Assembly (NCBI GenBank): GCA_019422905.1
Contig: JAHZCM010000011.1
Coordinates: 4,454 to 13,599 of the forward strand
Direction: 5' to 3'
Source: Oscillospiraceae bacterium
Lineage (GTDB): Bacteria; Bacillota; Clostridia; Oscillospirales; Acutalibacteraceae
Length of the DNA: 9,146 nucleotides
Shown: positions 1 through 6,114 of the stretch, one piece after another
How the letters are laid out: each line of letters opens with the position of its first letter
How positions within the stretch are numbered: position 1 is the stretch's first letter
Program-made: the position numbers and the translations under genes
The notes under the pieces: generated by a model
Told to the model about the DNA's origin: nothing
Databases searched by the model: none
The model's input: the letters and a program-made list of their open reading frames with translations, nothing else

Positions 1-1111
1 TCTTGCTGTGCGGGTCCAGAAGCGAGCTGATGGACACATCGTGGTTCAAGGCGGAAATAAAGTATGCGATGTACTTCGAGACGTCCACCTCATGGAACCA
101 CGGGCGGTTGCGCAGCTCCGGATTCAGATACGTGAGGTTACTGCCGAAAATGCCGTCGATCAGGCCCTGCTCGTACGCCTTATCGAACTTCTCAAGGCCG
201 TTCGTGAATATGGCGTATGTGGCATAGGCGAAGAAGCGGTTCGCGCGGCGCGCCTTGACGTTTTCCGCGATATCCAGCACGGAATCGCCGGAGGAAATGA
301 TGTCGTCCGCGACGAAAACATCCTTGCCCTCCACGGAGGCGCCGAGATACTCATGCGCGACGATGGGGTTGCGGCCGTCCACAATGCGGGAATAGTCGCG
401 GCGCTTGTAGAACATGCCCATTTCCACACCGAGCACGGAGGCATAATACATGTTGCGGTTCAGCGCGCCTTCGTCCGGGCTGACAATCATGAAGTCGTTC
501 TTGTCGGTCGAGAGGTCCGGGAAATCCTTGAAGAGCTTCTTCAAGACCTGATACGTCGGCATCAGGTTGTCAAAGCCCATGACCGGCACCGCGTTCTGTA
601 CGCGGGGATCGTGCGCGTCGAAGGTCAGCAGGTTTGAAACGCCCATGTGCTGCAGCTCCTGCAGCATGTACGCGCAGTCCAGCGATTCGCGGTAGCTGCG
701 GCGGTGCTGCCGTCCGCCGTACAGCAGAGGCATAACGACATTCACGCGGTGCGCCTTGCCGCTCGCCGCCTGAATCAGGCGCTTCAAATCCTGATAGTGG
801 TCGTCCGGAGACATGCGGTTTTCCTGCCCGAAATAATTGTACGTCAGGCTGTAATTGCCTACGTCCACCATGAAGAACAGGTCATAGCCACGGATTGTGG
901 ACTTGATCATGCCCTTGCCGTCACCGGAGGAAAAGCGGGGGCAGCTATTCTCAATGAGGAAGGTGTCGTAGTCAAGGCCGGTACGCTTCGCCCAGCGAAC
1001 CAGATGCGCCTCAACCTTTTCGGAAAGCTCCCGTGCGCCGGCAAGCGCCACAATACCGAGCGGGGCAACCCGATTTTCCGCGCTGAAAAACGTCTGTGAT
1101 TCCATTACCAT
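1..1111 (-). CDS. prs: Ribose-phosphate pyrophosphokinase (PRPP synthetase), 3' end cut by window edge
   Basis: Makes 5-phosphoribosyl-pyrophosphate from ribose-5-phosphate and ATP in the cytoplasm, for nucleotide, His, Trp and NAD synthesis. Reading the minus strand gives 370 uninterrupted residues with no stop before the edge. Recognisable family blocks are YGGRQHRRSYRES (about 131-143, matching the YARQDRK ATP-binding region), FDAHDP (164-169, matching the DLHA region), IVSPDEGALNR (209-219, matching VVSPDxGGxxRA), and the PRPP-binding loop DVFVADDIISSGDSVLD (264-280) with its paired Asp269-Asp270. The blocks are in the right order but diverge from the classical 315-residue enzyme, and the protein is longer, as in a subgroup common in Clostridia. 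The ATG at 1111 is preferred over the ATG at 1105 because AAGGAG (1119-1124) lies 7 nt upstream of 1111. An extended -10 promoter precedes it. The function is secure. The subgroup assignment is from memory of the family. Confidence 0.93.
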   Translation of the reverse strand, partial: MVMESQTFFSAENRVAPLGIVALAGARELSEKVEAHLVRWAKRTGLDYDTFLIENSCPRFSSGDGKGMIKSTIRGYDLFFMVDVGNYSLTYNYFGQENRMSPDDHYQDLKRLIQAASGKAHRVNVVMPLLYGGRQHRRSYRESLDCAYMLQELQHMGVSNLLTFDAHDPRVQNAVPVMGFDNLMPTYQVLKKLFKDFPDLSTDKNDFMIVSPDEGALNRNMYYASVLGVEMGMFYKRRDYSRIVDGRNPIVAHEYLGASVEGKDVFVADDIISSGDSVLDIAENVKARRANRFFAYATYAIFTNGLEKFDKAYEQGLIDGIFGSNLTYLNPELRNRPWFHEVDVSKYIAYFISALNHDVSISSLLDPHSK

Positions 1112-1145
1112 GTGATAACTCCTTCAAACTGCATTTTTCCGTTGT

Positions 1146-1176
1146 AGCCGTCCGCCGCAGGCGAATATTTTCGGCT
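1146..1176 (-). other. Hairpin in the prs 5' leader
   Basis: The predicted prs leader can fold with an outer stem AGCCG/CGGCT (1172-1176 with 1146-1150) and an inner stem CGCC/GGCG (1160-1163 with 1153-1156). The same segment contains the palindromic core CGAA-N4-TTCG (1162-1173), close to the predicted start of transcription. It could be an operator or an RNA structure. No named riboswitch is recognised. Confidence 0.3.
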
Positions 1177-1188
1177 CTTATCAGTTAA

Positions 1189-1197
1189 AATATAACA
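1189..1197 (-). promoter_or_regulatory. Candidate extended -10 promoter for prs
   Basis: On the minus strand the sequence reads TGTTATATT, an extended -10 (TGn plus TATATT) about 80 nt upstream of the prs start. No good -35 is visible at 16-18 bp. This would fit an extended -10 promoter, but the call is tentative. I see no terminator between the upstream beta-galactosidase stop and this site, so some readthrough from that gene is also possible. Confidence 0.4.
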
Positions 1198-1235
1198 CAA
1201 AAAGCCCGACATTTCTACAGAAAACCTCATACTTA

Positions 1236-3296
1236 TTAAATTTTTGTTAATTTGGATAACACCGCCGCGCCGAACGGAGCGAGTTTGATGGAATTTACCG
1301 TTTGATCTGTACCGTACAACTTGCATCCGGCGGGCAGCTCCACCGTTTTTTCCGCCTGCGTGTAGTTGCCGACAAAAACGACGTCCCCCGCCTCGCCGCG
1401 CCGCACATGCGCCGTCACGCCGTGCGGCAGCGCGGTATCGAGCGCGCGGTCAATGGAAAGCGCACCGATCAGCTCCCCGTACAGGTCGGAGAGAAAATCC
1501 GCGCCGGTGCGCGCCGCGATGTAATAGGCTTCGCCGCGGCCGAATTTGTTCCGCGTCACGGCCGCCTCGCCCGCATAGAAATCCCGCTCATAGGTGCCAA
1601 GCACCTCCGCGGTGATCGGATGGATGCGCGCGCAAAGCTCCATCGCGTCATAGCGCCTGCCGTTCACGGCGATGCTGTTCTTCATGCCGTCCGGCAAGCC
1701 GTCGATTTCCTCGTTCCACACGCCAAACACGTCCATCATGCCGCCGGGCGCGCCGCCCAGCAGACAGAGGTCGGTTTCATCCACGATGCCGCTCCAATAA
1801 GTCGTCACCAGCGTGCCGCCGTTTTCCACAAACGCGCGCATCTTCTGTTCAAAACCGGCGCGGTACATGTAAAGCATCGGCGCGACGACGAGCTTGTACC
1901 CGGAAATATCACCGTCCATATCGACGATATCCACCTGCACGCCCTTCTCCCAGAACGGGCGGTAGTGGTTCAGGAGCGTCTCCACATATTTCTTGCCGAT
2001 ATTGCGCGGGCCTGCCGCCGCGTCGATCGCCCAGCGGTTTTCCACGTCGTAAACGAGTGCGACCTCCGGCCTGACCTGTGTGCCGTACACGTCGCCGCAG
2101 TCGTTCATCACCCTGAGCTGCGCGCCGACGGCCTGCACGTCCTGATAAACTCGGGTGTTTTCCGTCTTAACAAAGTCATACGGCCCGCTGTTTCCCACGT
2201 GGTCGACAACCGCGCCATGGAATTTTTCGCAGGAGCCGCGGCTCTTGCGGAACTGGAAATACTGCACGGAATTCGAGCCGTGCGCCACTGCCTGCAAGGA
2301 GGAGAGCAGATGCATGCCGGGACGCTTGAGCATGCTCACGGGCGTCCAGTTCGTCATGCTCGGCGTGCTCTCCATCAGGAGGAAGTTTTGGTGCTTCACG
2401 GAGCGCATCACGTCGTGCGTCAGCGCGGAATATACGGCGATATCGACATTATCCGCCGTGTGCCACTGCGGGTAGTTATCCCAGGAGACGACGTCCAGCG
2501 CCGGACCGAACTTGAAATAATCGAGGCCGTCGTAAAAGCCCATCAAGTTCGCCGTGACCGGGATATCCGGGTTTACGGCCTTCACGGTATCGCGCTCCAG
2601 CTTCATGAAATCGACTGTCTGGTGCGTGACAAAGCGCTTCCAGTCGAGCGTAAGGCCGTGGACGTTCATCTCACCGTTCGGTACAGGCGCGTGAATCTGC
2701 GCCCAGTCCGTGTAGGTATGGCTCCAGAAATCCGTCCACCACGCGTGGTTGAGGTTGTCCAGCGTCTTGTACTTCGCCTTGAGCCAGCCGCGGAAAGCCT
2801 CCTGGCACAGCGGACAGTAGCACTCGCCGCCATATTCGTTCGAGAGGTGCCACAGGATGACGCCCGGATGATCCGCAAAGCGCTCGGCAAGGCGGCGGTC
2901 CATTTCGCGCGTTTTTTCCCGGTACACAGGCGAGGTGTAGCAGTGGTTGTGCCGCGCGCCGGAAAGATCGCGCACGCCGTCCCGCTGCACGCGGCGGATC
3001 TCCGCATACTTTTCGCTCATCCAGAGTGGTTTCGCGCCGGACGACGTGGCAAGCACCGTATAAATGCCGTTTTGGTAGAGAGTGTCGATGATCTCCGCGA
3101 GCCAGTCGAAATCATAGACGCCCTCCTCCGGCTCGAGATGCGCCCACGAAAAGATACCGACGGAAACGCAGTTGATGTCCGCCTTTTTCATCAGCTCCAC
3201 GTCCTGCTTCAGAACCTCCGGGTAGCGGAGCCACTGCTCCGGATTGTAATCGCCGCCGTGCAGCAGCTTCGGGAATTTCGGTGTCAAGGGTTTCAT
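1236..3296 (-). CDS. Beta-galactosidase, glycoside hydrolase family 42
   Basis: Retaining beta-galactosidase of 686 residues, the usual GH42 length. It is cytoplasmic, since no signal peptide is seen. The N-terminal TIM barrel (about 12-385) has the GH42 opening GGDYNPEQW (14-22). The acid/base is Glu154 in LSNEYGG and the nucleophile is Glu309 in LLMESTPS. The GH42 structural zinc ligands are matched by Cys119 and the cluster Cys159, Cys161, Cys164 (ECYCPLC). A Rossmann-like middle (trimerisation) domain follows at about 395-600, starting EVALVYDVENRW, and then a small C-terminal beta domain. The family acts on galactosides such as galacto-oligosaccharides or pectic galactan fragments; the sequence does not fix the substrate. 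GGGAGG (3303-3308) lies 6 nt before the ATG. It has its own promoter, with no sugar transporter or regulator beside it, so it is an isolated GH42 gene in this window. Confidence 0.96.
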   Translation of the reverse strand: MKPLTPKFPKLLHGGDYNPEQWLRYPEVLKQDVELMKKADINCVSVGIFSWAHLEPEEGVYDFDWLAEIIDTLYQNGIYTVLATSSGAKPLWMSEKYAEIRRVQRDGVRDLSGARHNHCYTSPVYREKTREMDRRLAERFADHPGVILWHLSNEYGGECYCPLCQEAFRGWLKAKYKTLDNLNHAWWTDFWSHTYTDWAQIHAPVPNGEMNVHGLTLDWKRFVTHQTVDFMKLERDTVKAVNPDIPVTANLMGFYDGLDYFKFGPALDVVSWDNYPQWHTADNVDIAVYSALTHDVMRSVKHQNFLLMESTPSMTNWTPVSMLKRPGMHLLSSLQAVAHGSNSVQYFQFRKSRGSCEKFHGAVVDHVGNSGPYDFVKTENTRVYQDVQAVGAQLRVMNDCGDVYGTQVRPEVALVYDVENRWAIDAAAGPRNIGKKYVETLLNHYRPFWEKGVQVDIVDMDGDISGYKLVVAPMLYMYRAGFEQKMRAFVENGGTLVTTYWSGIVDETDLCLLGGAPGGMMDVFGVWNEEIDGLPDGMKNSIAVNGRRYDAMELCARIHPITAEVLGTYERDFYAGEAAVTRNKFGRGEAYYIAARTGADFLSDLYGELIGALSIDRALDTALPHGVTAHVRRGEAGDVVFVGNYTQAEKTVELPAGCKLYGTDQTVNSIKLAPFGAAVLSKLTKI

Positions 3297-3325
3297 AAAA
3301 GTCCTCCCAACAGTTTTCTGCTCTC

Positions 3326-3354
3326 AGTATAGCGGGCAAACGAGGAGAAAGCAA
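3326..3354 (-). promoter_or_regulatory. Sigma-A promoter of the GH42 gene
   Basis: On the minus strand, -35 TTGCTT (3349-3354), a 17-bp spacer and -10 TATACT (3326-3331). The predicted start near 3319 gives a leader of about 22 nt containing the ribosome binding site. The AT-rich DNA just upstream (from 3361) could act as an UP element. Confidence 0.65.
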
Positions 3355-3448
3355 GCGAAAATTCAGAATATATCTTACTATTGACTTAAAATATCATTTT
3401 TATTTTTATAATCTGAATTTTTATTTCAATAAAATATTGCATTTTACA

Positions 3449-3477
3449 TTGACTTTTCAACTCTCATATACTATAAT
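3449..3477 (+). promoter_or_regulatory. Near-consensus sigma-A promoter for the secreted-protein gene
   Basis: TTGACT (3449-3454), a 17-bp spacer and a perfect TATAAT (3472-3477). Transcription would start near 3484, giving a 5' leader of about 145 nt before the ATG at 3628. This is the closest match to the consensus in the window, so the gene is probably well expressed unless repressed. Confidence 0.75.
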
Positions 3478-3556
3478 TGAATTAACAAAAAATATTCCAA
3501 TCCATTTAGTTAATTTATGATATTTGTGAGTTTTTGCTTTGATTGGAGTGATTTCC

Positions 3557-3613
3557 ATGCAGTATTTCTATTTTCCATTAAGTTCAATTGTTTGTATTAA
3601 ATCTCACCTTTGA
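3557..3613 (+). CDS. Possible 18-residue leader ORF overlapping an alternative downstream start
   Basis: Within the long leader, GGAGTG (3545-3550) precedes an ATG at 3557 by 6 nt. It opens an 18-codon frame encoding MQYFYFPLSSIVCIKSHL and ending in TGA at 3611-3613. That stop overlaps an in-frame TTG of the next gene at 3610 by the arrangement TTGA, a common coupling geometry. This ribosome binding site is better than the one before the next gene. The peptide is rich in aromatic and hydrophobic residues and resembles nothing I know. It may be a regulatory leader peptide, a coupling device, or chance. Confidence 0.3.
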   Translation: MQYFYFPLSSIVCIKSHL

Positions 3614-3627
3614 AAAGAGCCATTTTC

Positions 3628-4332
3628 ATGAAACGAACACTTTCTTTAGTCCTTGTATTCGCGTTACTCTTGGTTGCCGTTTGCGGCAATGTCAGTGCAC
3701 AAATTATTGCCAACACAGAGGATAGTCTCATATTATATGATGCAGAGGAAATCTTTGAAGTTGATGCGCTTATACAGCGTTCACGAGCTGGCATAGATGA
3801 CCTCAAAGCGAATACAGAGTATCAGATTGTTGTAACATCTGAATCCTCCACTTTTTCTACGCGCTCTGTTTATGAACAGCCCTCTGAAATATTTATTTCT
3901 ACACAATTACTCCGCTCCGAGCTTATCAGCGGAGAACAGGTGGATACATATGTGGCCGCTGTAGTCAGAGATATTTCCTATAATGATTATCAGGCAAAAA
4001 CCGATGGTTATTTAGTGTCTAGGCTTTACTTTAATTATAACAACGATAATGGTTCCGTTCAGCTTTCATACAGTAATGCAACCGTGAGTACCGGAAGTGC
4101 GTCCAGCTTAATCATGGTGAACGGAATTCAACCCGATTTTTTCACAAACCGTATATCGACAAGTACGCAATACGGTTATCCTACGAACGGAACCTACACT
4201 TTAAATCGCGCCAGCTCCTTATGGCTGAGTGATTCCAGCGGTTATCTATATCTAAACAATCGTCTCACAATGAACAACGGCACTGTCTATACAACTGAGT
4301 TCTTTCTGGATCGATACGGCCATTTTGCGTAA
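3628..4332 (+). CDS. Secreted protein of unknown function, 234 aa
   Basis: Not recognised. The N-terminus is a clear signal peptide: MKRT, a hydrophobic core of about 16 residues (LSLVLVFALLLVAVCG), and a probable cleavage after VSA (near residue 23-24). The mature part has no membrane segment or anchor and no cysteine. It is rich in Ser, Thr, Asn and Tyr, with alternating beta-type segments, notably a C-terminal half dense in Tyr/Asn/Gly/Thr, which suggests a beta-rich extracellular fold (inference). The ATG at 3628 is chosen because it gives a canonical signal peptide. The in-frame TTG at 3610 adds MKRAIF and lacks a ribosome binding site, though it overlaps the stop of a leader ORF. Ahead of 3628 is only a weak AAGAG. 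Codon use is much more AT-rich than in the neighbours, which suggests acquisition or different constraint. It may be co-transcribed with the following lipoprotein gene, since no terminator is seen between them. Confidence 0.8.
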   Translation: MKRTLSLVLVFALLLVAVCGNVSAQIIANTEDSLILYDAEEIFEVDALIQRSRAGIDDLKANTEYQIVVTSESSTFSTRSVYEQPSEIFISTQLLRSELISGEQVDTYVAAVVRDISYNDYQAKTDGYLVSRLYFNYNNDNGSVQLSYSNATVSTGSASSLIMVNGIQPDFFTNRISTSTQYGYPTNGTYTLNRASSLWLSDSSGYLYLNNRLTMNNGTVYTTEFFLDRYGHFA

Positions 4333-4376
4333 AATTTTGTCGCTATAGAATAATCCATCATTTTTGATATCTTTTC

Positions 4377-4381
4377 GGAGG
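4377..4381 (+). promoter_or_regulatory. Ribosome binding site that fixes a TTG start
   Basis: GGAGG at 4377-4381 lies 8 nt before TTG at 4390. The upstream in-frame GTG at 4381 overlaps this ribosome binding site and so cannot be its start. Confidence 0.75.
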
Positions 4382-4389
4382 TGGTTCTG

Positions 4390-4980
4390 TTGAAGGTTCG
4401 TCGACTTGTCGCCTGCATTGTTCTTTTAGCCGTTCTTCTTTGCGCCTGCGCGTCGGACAGCAAAAGCGTCGCCGAATCGGTAGACCGTGCGCTCGCGCAG
4501 CTCGAAAAGCCTTTAGGTGAAGCCTATACCGATATGGGTTTTGCCGGAGACCCAGAGGATGCAAGGCTGGCACATTATCTGTACGCGGAGGACAGCGCCG
4601 AAATTCTCGGAAAGTCCTTTGTGACCTGCCTCGTTTATTTTGGGGACTGCATGGAGGATGAATCTCTGACGGAAAAGCCCACCAGCAGCGTTTATTACAC
4701 CGCGCTTCTGAACGATGACTATGCCTACGCGCTTCGCCTGTATAATGCCTTATGCGAGACGTACGGCGCCGCCGGCAGCGTGGCGGACAGTCATTTGCTC
4801 CAAGGTGAAACCGCAGATTCTCTGAAACAGTTGGACGGCATATCCTGCAGCGCATCCTGGGAGACCGAGGGGAAAGAAATCGTCCTTTCCGTATATTGCG
4901 GAGAAAACTCCCGTATCGGGCTTGAAATCCAAACGCCTTACACCCGCGATCTTTCCCGCAATGACATACTCGCAGAATAA
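4390..4980 (+). CDS. Small lipoprotein of unknown function, 196 aa
   Basis: Not recognised as a named family. From the TTG start the protein begins MKVRRLVACIVLLAVLLCACAS: two arginines and a lysine, a hydrophobic core, then a lipobox-like LCAC, so the lipidated cysteine is probably residue 19. It is expected on the outer face of the membrane. The mature domain starts with a Ser/Asp-rich linker, then an acidic, mixed helical region (ESVDRALAQLEKPLGEAYTDMGF), several Tyr-rich segments, and a C-terminal beta-type stretch ending RDLSRNDILAE. Further cysteines (in FVTCLVYFGDC, ALCETYG, ISCSASW and VYCGEN) could form disulfides. It lies 57 nt after the secreted-protein gene on the same strand, with only a weak promoter candidate (TAGAAT at 4346-4351), so co-transcription is plausible. 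It ends at a bidirectional terminator. Confidence 0.82.
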   Translation: MKVRRLVACIVLLAVLLCACASDSKSVAESVDRALAQLEKPLGEAYTDMGFAGDPEDARLAHYLYAEDSAEILGKSFVTCLVYFGDCMEDESLTEKPTSSVYYTALLNDDYAYALRLYNALCETYGAAGSVADSHLLQGETADSLKQLDGISCSASWETEGKEIVLSVYCGENSRIGLEIQTPYTRDLSRNDILAE

Positions 4981-4984
4981 TAAC

Positions 4985-5029
4985 CAAGCAGCGCCGCTCC
5001 GCAGATTTCTCTGCAAAGCGGCGCTTTGG
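4985..5029. terminator. Bidirectional intrinsic terminator between convergent lipoprotein genes
   Basis: Outer stem AGCGCCGCT/AGCGGCGCT (4990-4998 with 5017-5025), a 2x2 internal loop, then inner stem GCAGA/TCTGC (5001-5005 with 5010-5014) around TTTC. Flanking CCAA/TTGG can extend the stem past a small bulge. The U tracts are short and interrupted on both strands, but the placement between two facing stop codons supports the call. Confidence 0.8.
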
Positions 5030-5030
5030 T

Positions 5031-5576
5031 TTATCCCATAACGACATCGTACAGCGCCGAGCCGGTCAGGTCAAAAGAGGAAATGCGTCCGTTTTCATCC
5101 ACCTGCACCTTGCCTTCCTGCAAAACGGAGATCATTTCTCCGTCCTTTTCCACCGCAAGCTCCGCCGTGTAGGCGTATGCGCGTCCCGCTTCCGACTCCG
5201 GCTCCACGGAAATCCTTTCCGGCTTAACCGTAATGTCGCTCATCGCGCAGACCGTTGGAAAAACAAGGTTTGTATAAAGGTGCGTGTACAGATTTTCGTA
5301 AAGGCTGTCTGTAAAATCCTCCGCATCGTATTTTTCCCGGACATACTTGCCGAGCGTTTCCTCGGCCCGCAGCAGCTTCCCCTGCGTTTCCGCTTGATCC
5401 ATGGAAGAAAGGCTCTCCCGCACGACGTCCACATAGGCCTGCGTGCCCTCGTCCGGGCAGGTAAATACCTGCGTCAGAACGCGTTCAACGCGCTGCTCCG
5501 GGGTTTCCGCGGGTGAGCAGGCTGCAAATGAAACCACACAAAACAGGACAAGCCACAGGCTGAATATCTTTTTCAT
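5031..5576 (-). CDS. Small lipoprotein of unknown function, 181 aa, divergent from padR
   Basis: Not recognised. The N-terminus MKKIFSLWLVLFCVVSFAAC is a lipoprotein signal peptide with lipobox FAAC, so the lipidated residue is Cys20. The mature part (SPAETPEQRVERVLTQVF onward) is helical and charged in its first two thirds. It then has a beta-type C-terminal region (VSVLQEGKVQVDENGRISSFDL pattern, abbreviated) that recalls small NTF2-like or substrate-binding lipoprotein folds; this is only an impression. AGGA at 5587-5590 precedes the ATG at 5576. The gene is driven by a strong promoter whose spacer is filled by an 18-bp palindrome, and it is divergent from padR, so control by that PadR protein is a reasonable hypothesis. 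It shares no obvious similarity with the convergent lipoprotein at 4390-4980. Confidence 0.82.
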   Translation of the reverse strand: MKKIFSLWLVLFCVVSFAACSPAETPEQRVERVLTQVFTCPDEGTQAYVDVVRESLSSMDQAETQGKLLRAEETLGKYVREKYDAEDFTDSLYENLYTHLYTNLVFPTVCAMSDITVKPERISVEPESEAGRAYAYTAELAVEKDGEMISVLQEGKVQVDENGRISSFDLTGSALYDVVMG

Positions 5577-5651
5577 AAAAGCACATTCCTTTCCGTAAAG
5601 TCACATTTCTCTCCATATGATCTTCCCTTTTCAATCTCTTTATCTAAAATC

Positions 5652-5680
5652 ACAATATCACAGAAATATATTTCTGTCAA
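5652..5680 (-). promoter_or_regulatory. Strong promoter of the leftward lipoprotein gene
   Basis: On the minus strand, a perfect -35 TTGACA (5675-5680), a 17-bp spacer, and -10 TATTGT (5652-5657) preceded by TGA, making an extended -10. Predicted start near 5645, leader about 70 nt. The spacer contains an operator-like palindrome. Confidence 0.75.
5660..5677. promoter_or_regulatory. Perfect 18-bp palindrome, likely repressor operator
   Basis: ACAGAAATATATTTCTGT is an exact inverted repeat with no central mismatch. It overlaps the -35 box and fills most of the spacer of the leftward promoter, so a bound dimer would block polymerase. PadR-family dimers bind AT-rich inverted repeats and the padR gene starts 87 bp away, so PadR is the first candidate ligand. 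Another regulator is possible. Confidence 0.6.
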
Positions 5681-5709
5681 TATTAAATACTTATTTTTTT
5701 AAATAATTC

Positions 5710-5738
5710 TTGAAATCCCCATTTATATATGGTATGCT
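5710..5738 (+). promoter_or_regulatory. Promoter of the padR operon
   Basis: -35 TTGAAA (5710-5715), a 17-bp spacer, -10 TATGCT (5733-5738) preceded by TGG (extended -10). Predicted start near 5745, so the leader is only about 19 nt, just long enough for the GAGG ribosome binding site (5753-5756). The spacer end holds an imperfect palindrome, CCATTTATATATGG (5719-5732), which could mediate autoregulation. Confidence 0.65.
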
Positions 5739-5763
5739 GTAAGCAGGAAGAAGAGGTGACGGC

Positions 5764-6114
5764 ATGGCGGGTGAATCGACAAGGCGGGTTCCGGTGGAAA
5801 TGCTGTGCCTTTCCCTCCTCTGCGAGCGCGACATGTACTGCTACGAAATGGTGCAGGCGATTTCGGAGCGCAGCGGCGGGCGGATTCAGCTCGCGGAAGC
5901 CGCGCTGTACATGTCCATGTACAAGCTGGCGCAGAAGGGCTATGTGACGGACCGCAAAGAGCCGGAAAGCGGCCTGCGCGCACGGACGCGCATCTATTAC
6001 CACCTAGAGCCAAGCGGGAAAGCATATCTCAAGGCGCTGGTCGAGGATTACAACAACACAGCCGAAGGCATCCGGCGCTTTATGGAGCAAACGGAGGGGA
6101 GGAACGCACCTTGA
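5764..6114 (+). CDS. PadR-family transcriptional regulator
   Basis: A 116-residue cytoplasmic DNA-binding protein, the short (PadR-s2-like) class. The winged helix-turn-helix covers about residues 10-85. It has the opening segment VEMLCLSLLCERDMYCYEMV, the recognition-helix region AEAALYMSMYKLAQKGYV (about 44-61), and the wing with the family signature RTRIYYHLEPSGKAYL (74-89). A short C-terminal helix for dimerisation follows. Members usually repress adjacent membrane or envelope genes and often respond to envelope or drug stress. The ATG at 5764 has GAGG 7 nt upstream. Its TGA (6112-6114) overlaps the TTG start of the next gene, indicating translational coupling. Candidate operators lie in the upstream divergent region. 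Family certain; ligand and targets inferred. Confidence 0.93.
   Translation: MAGESTRRVPVEMLCLSLLCERDMYCYEMVQAISERSGGRIQLAEAALYMSMYKLAQKGYVTDRKEPESGLRARTRIYYHLEPSGKAYLKALVEDYNNTAEGIRRFMEQTEGRNAP

Larger units (their letters stand above)
3355..3627. other. AT-rich divergent intergenic region
   Basis: Hand count over 3361-3600 gives about 21% G+C, far below the flanking genes. It holds the rightward consensus promoter (3449-3477), a second TTGACT at 3381 with a TATAAT 20 bp further on (spacing too long for a confident call), a distant inverted repeat ATTCAGA/TCTGAAT (3361-3367 and 3412-3418), and a possible 18-codon leader ORF (3557-3613). No tRNA or IS end is recognised. Confidence 0.7.

Noticed and set aside
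8..1099. Two consecutive plus-strand open frames
   Set aside because: Antisense to prs, whose conserved motifs are unmistakable on the minus strand.
1302..3332. Open frame of 676 codons on the plus strand
   Set aside because: It lies antisense to the GH42 gene, has a His/Arg/Val-rich unprotein-like composition and no ribosome binding site. It is a high-GC shadow.
3381..3412. Second tandem promoter, TTGACT ... TATAAT
   Set aside because: The spacer is 20 bp, outside the workable range for sigma-A.
3361..3418. Inverted repeat ATTCAGA/TCTGAAT as possible IS ends
   Set aside because: Only 7 bp with a 44-bp gap, no flanking duplication and no transposase. Expected by chance in such AT-rich DNA.
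4323..4351. Separate promoter for the lipoprotein at 4390
   Set aside because: TAGAAT is a fair -10, but no -35 with three or more matches lies at 16-18 bp.
5805..6110. Upstream extension of the HAAS-like gene into padR
   Set aside because: This part overlaps padR in another frame and looks like a shadow. The TTG at 6111 has a strong ribosome binding site and the classic stop/start overlap.
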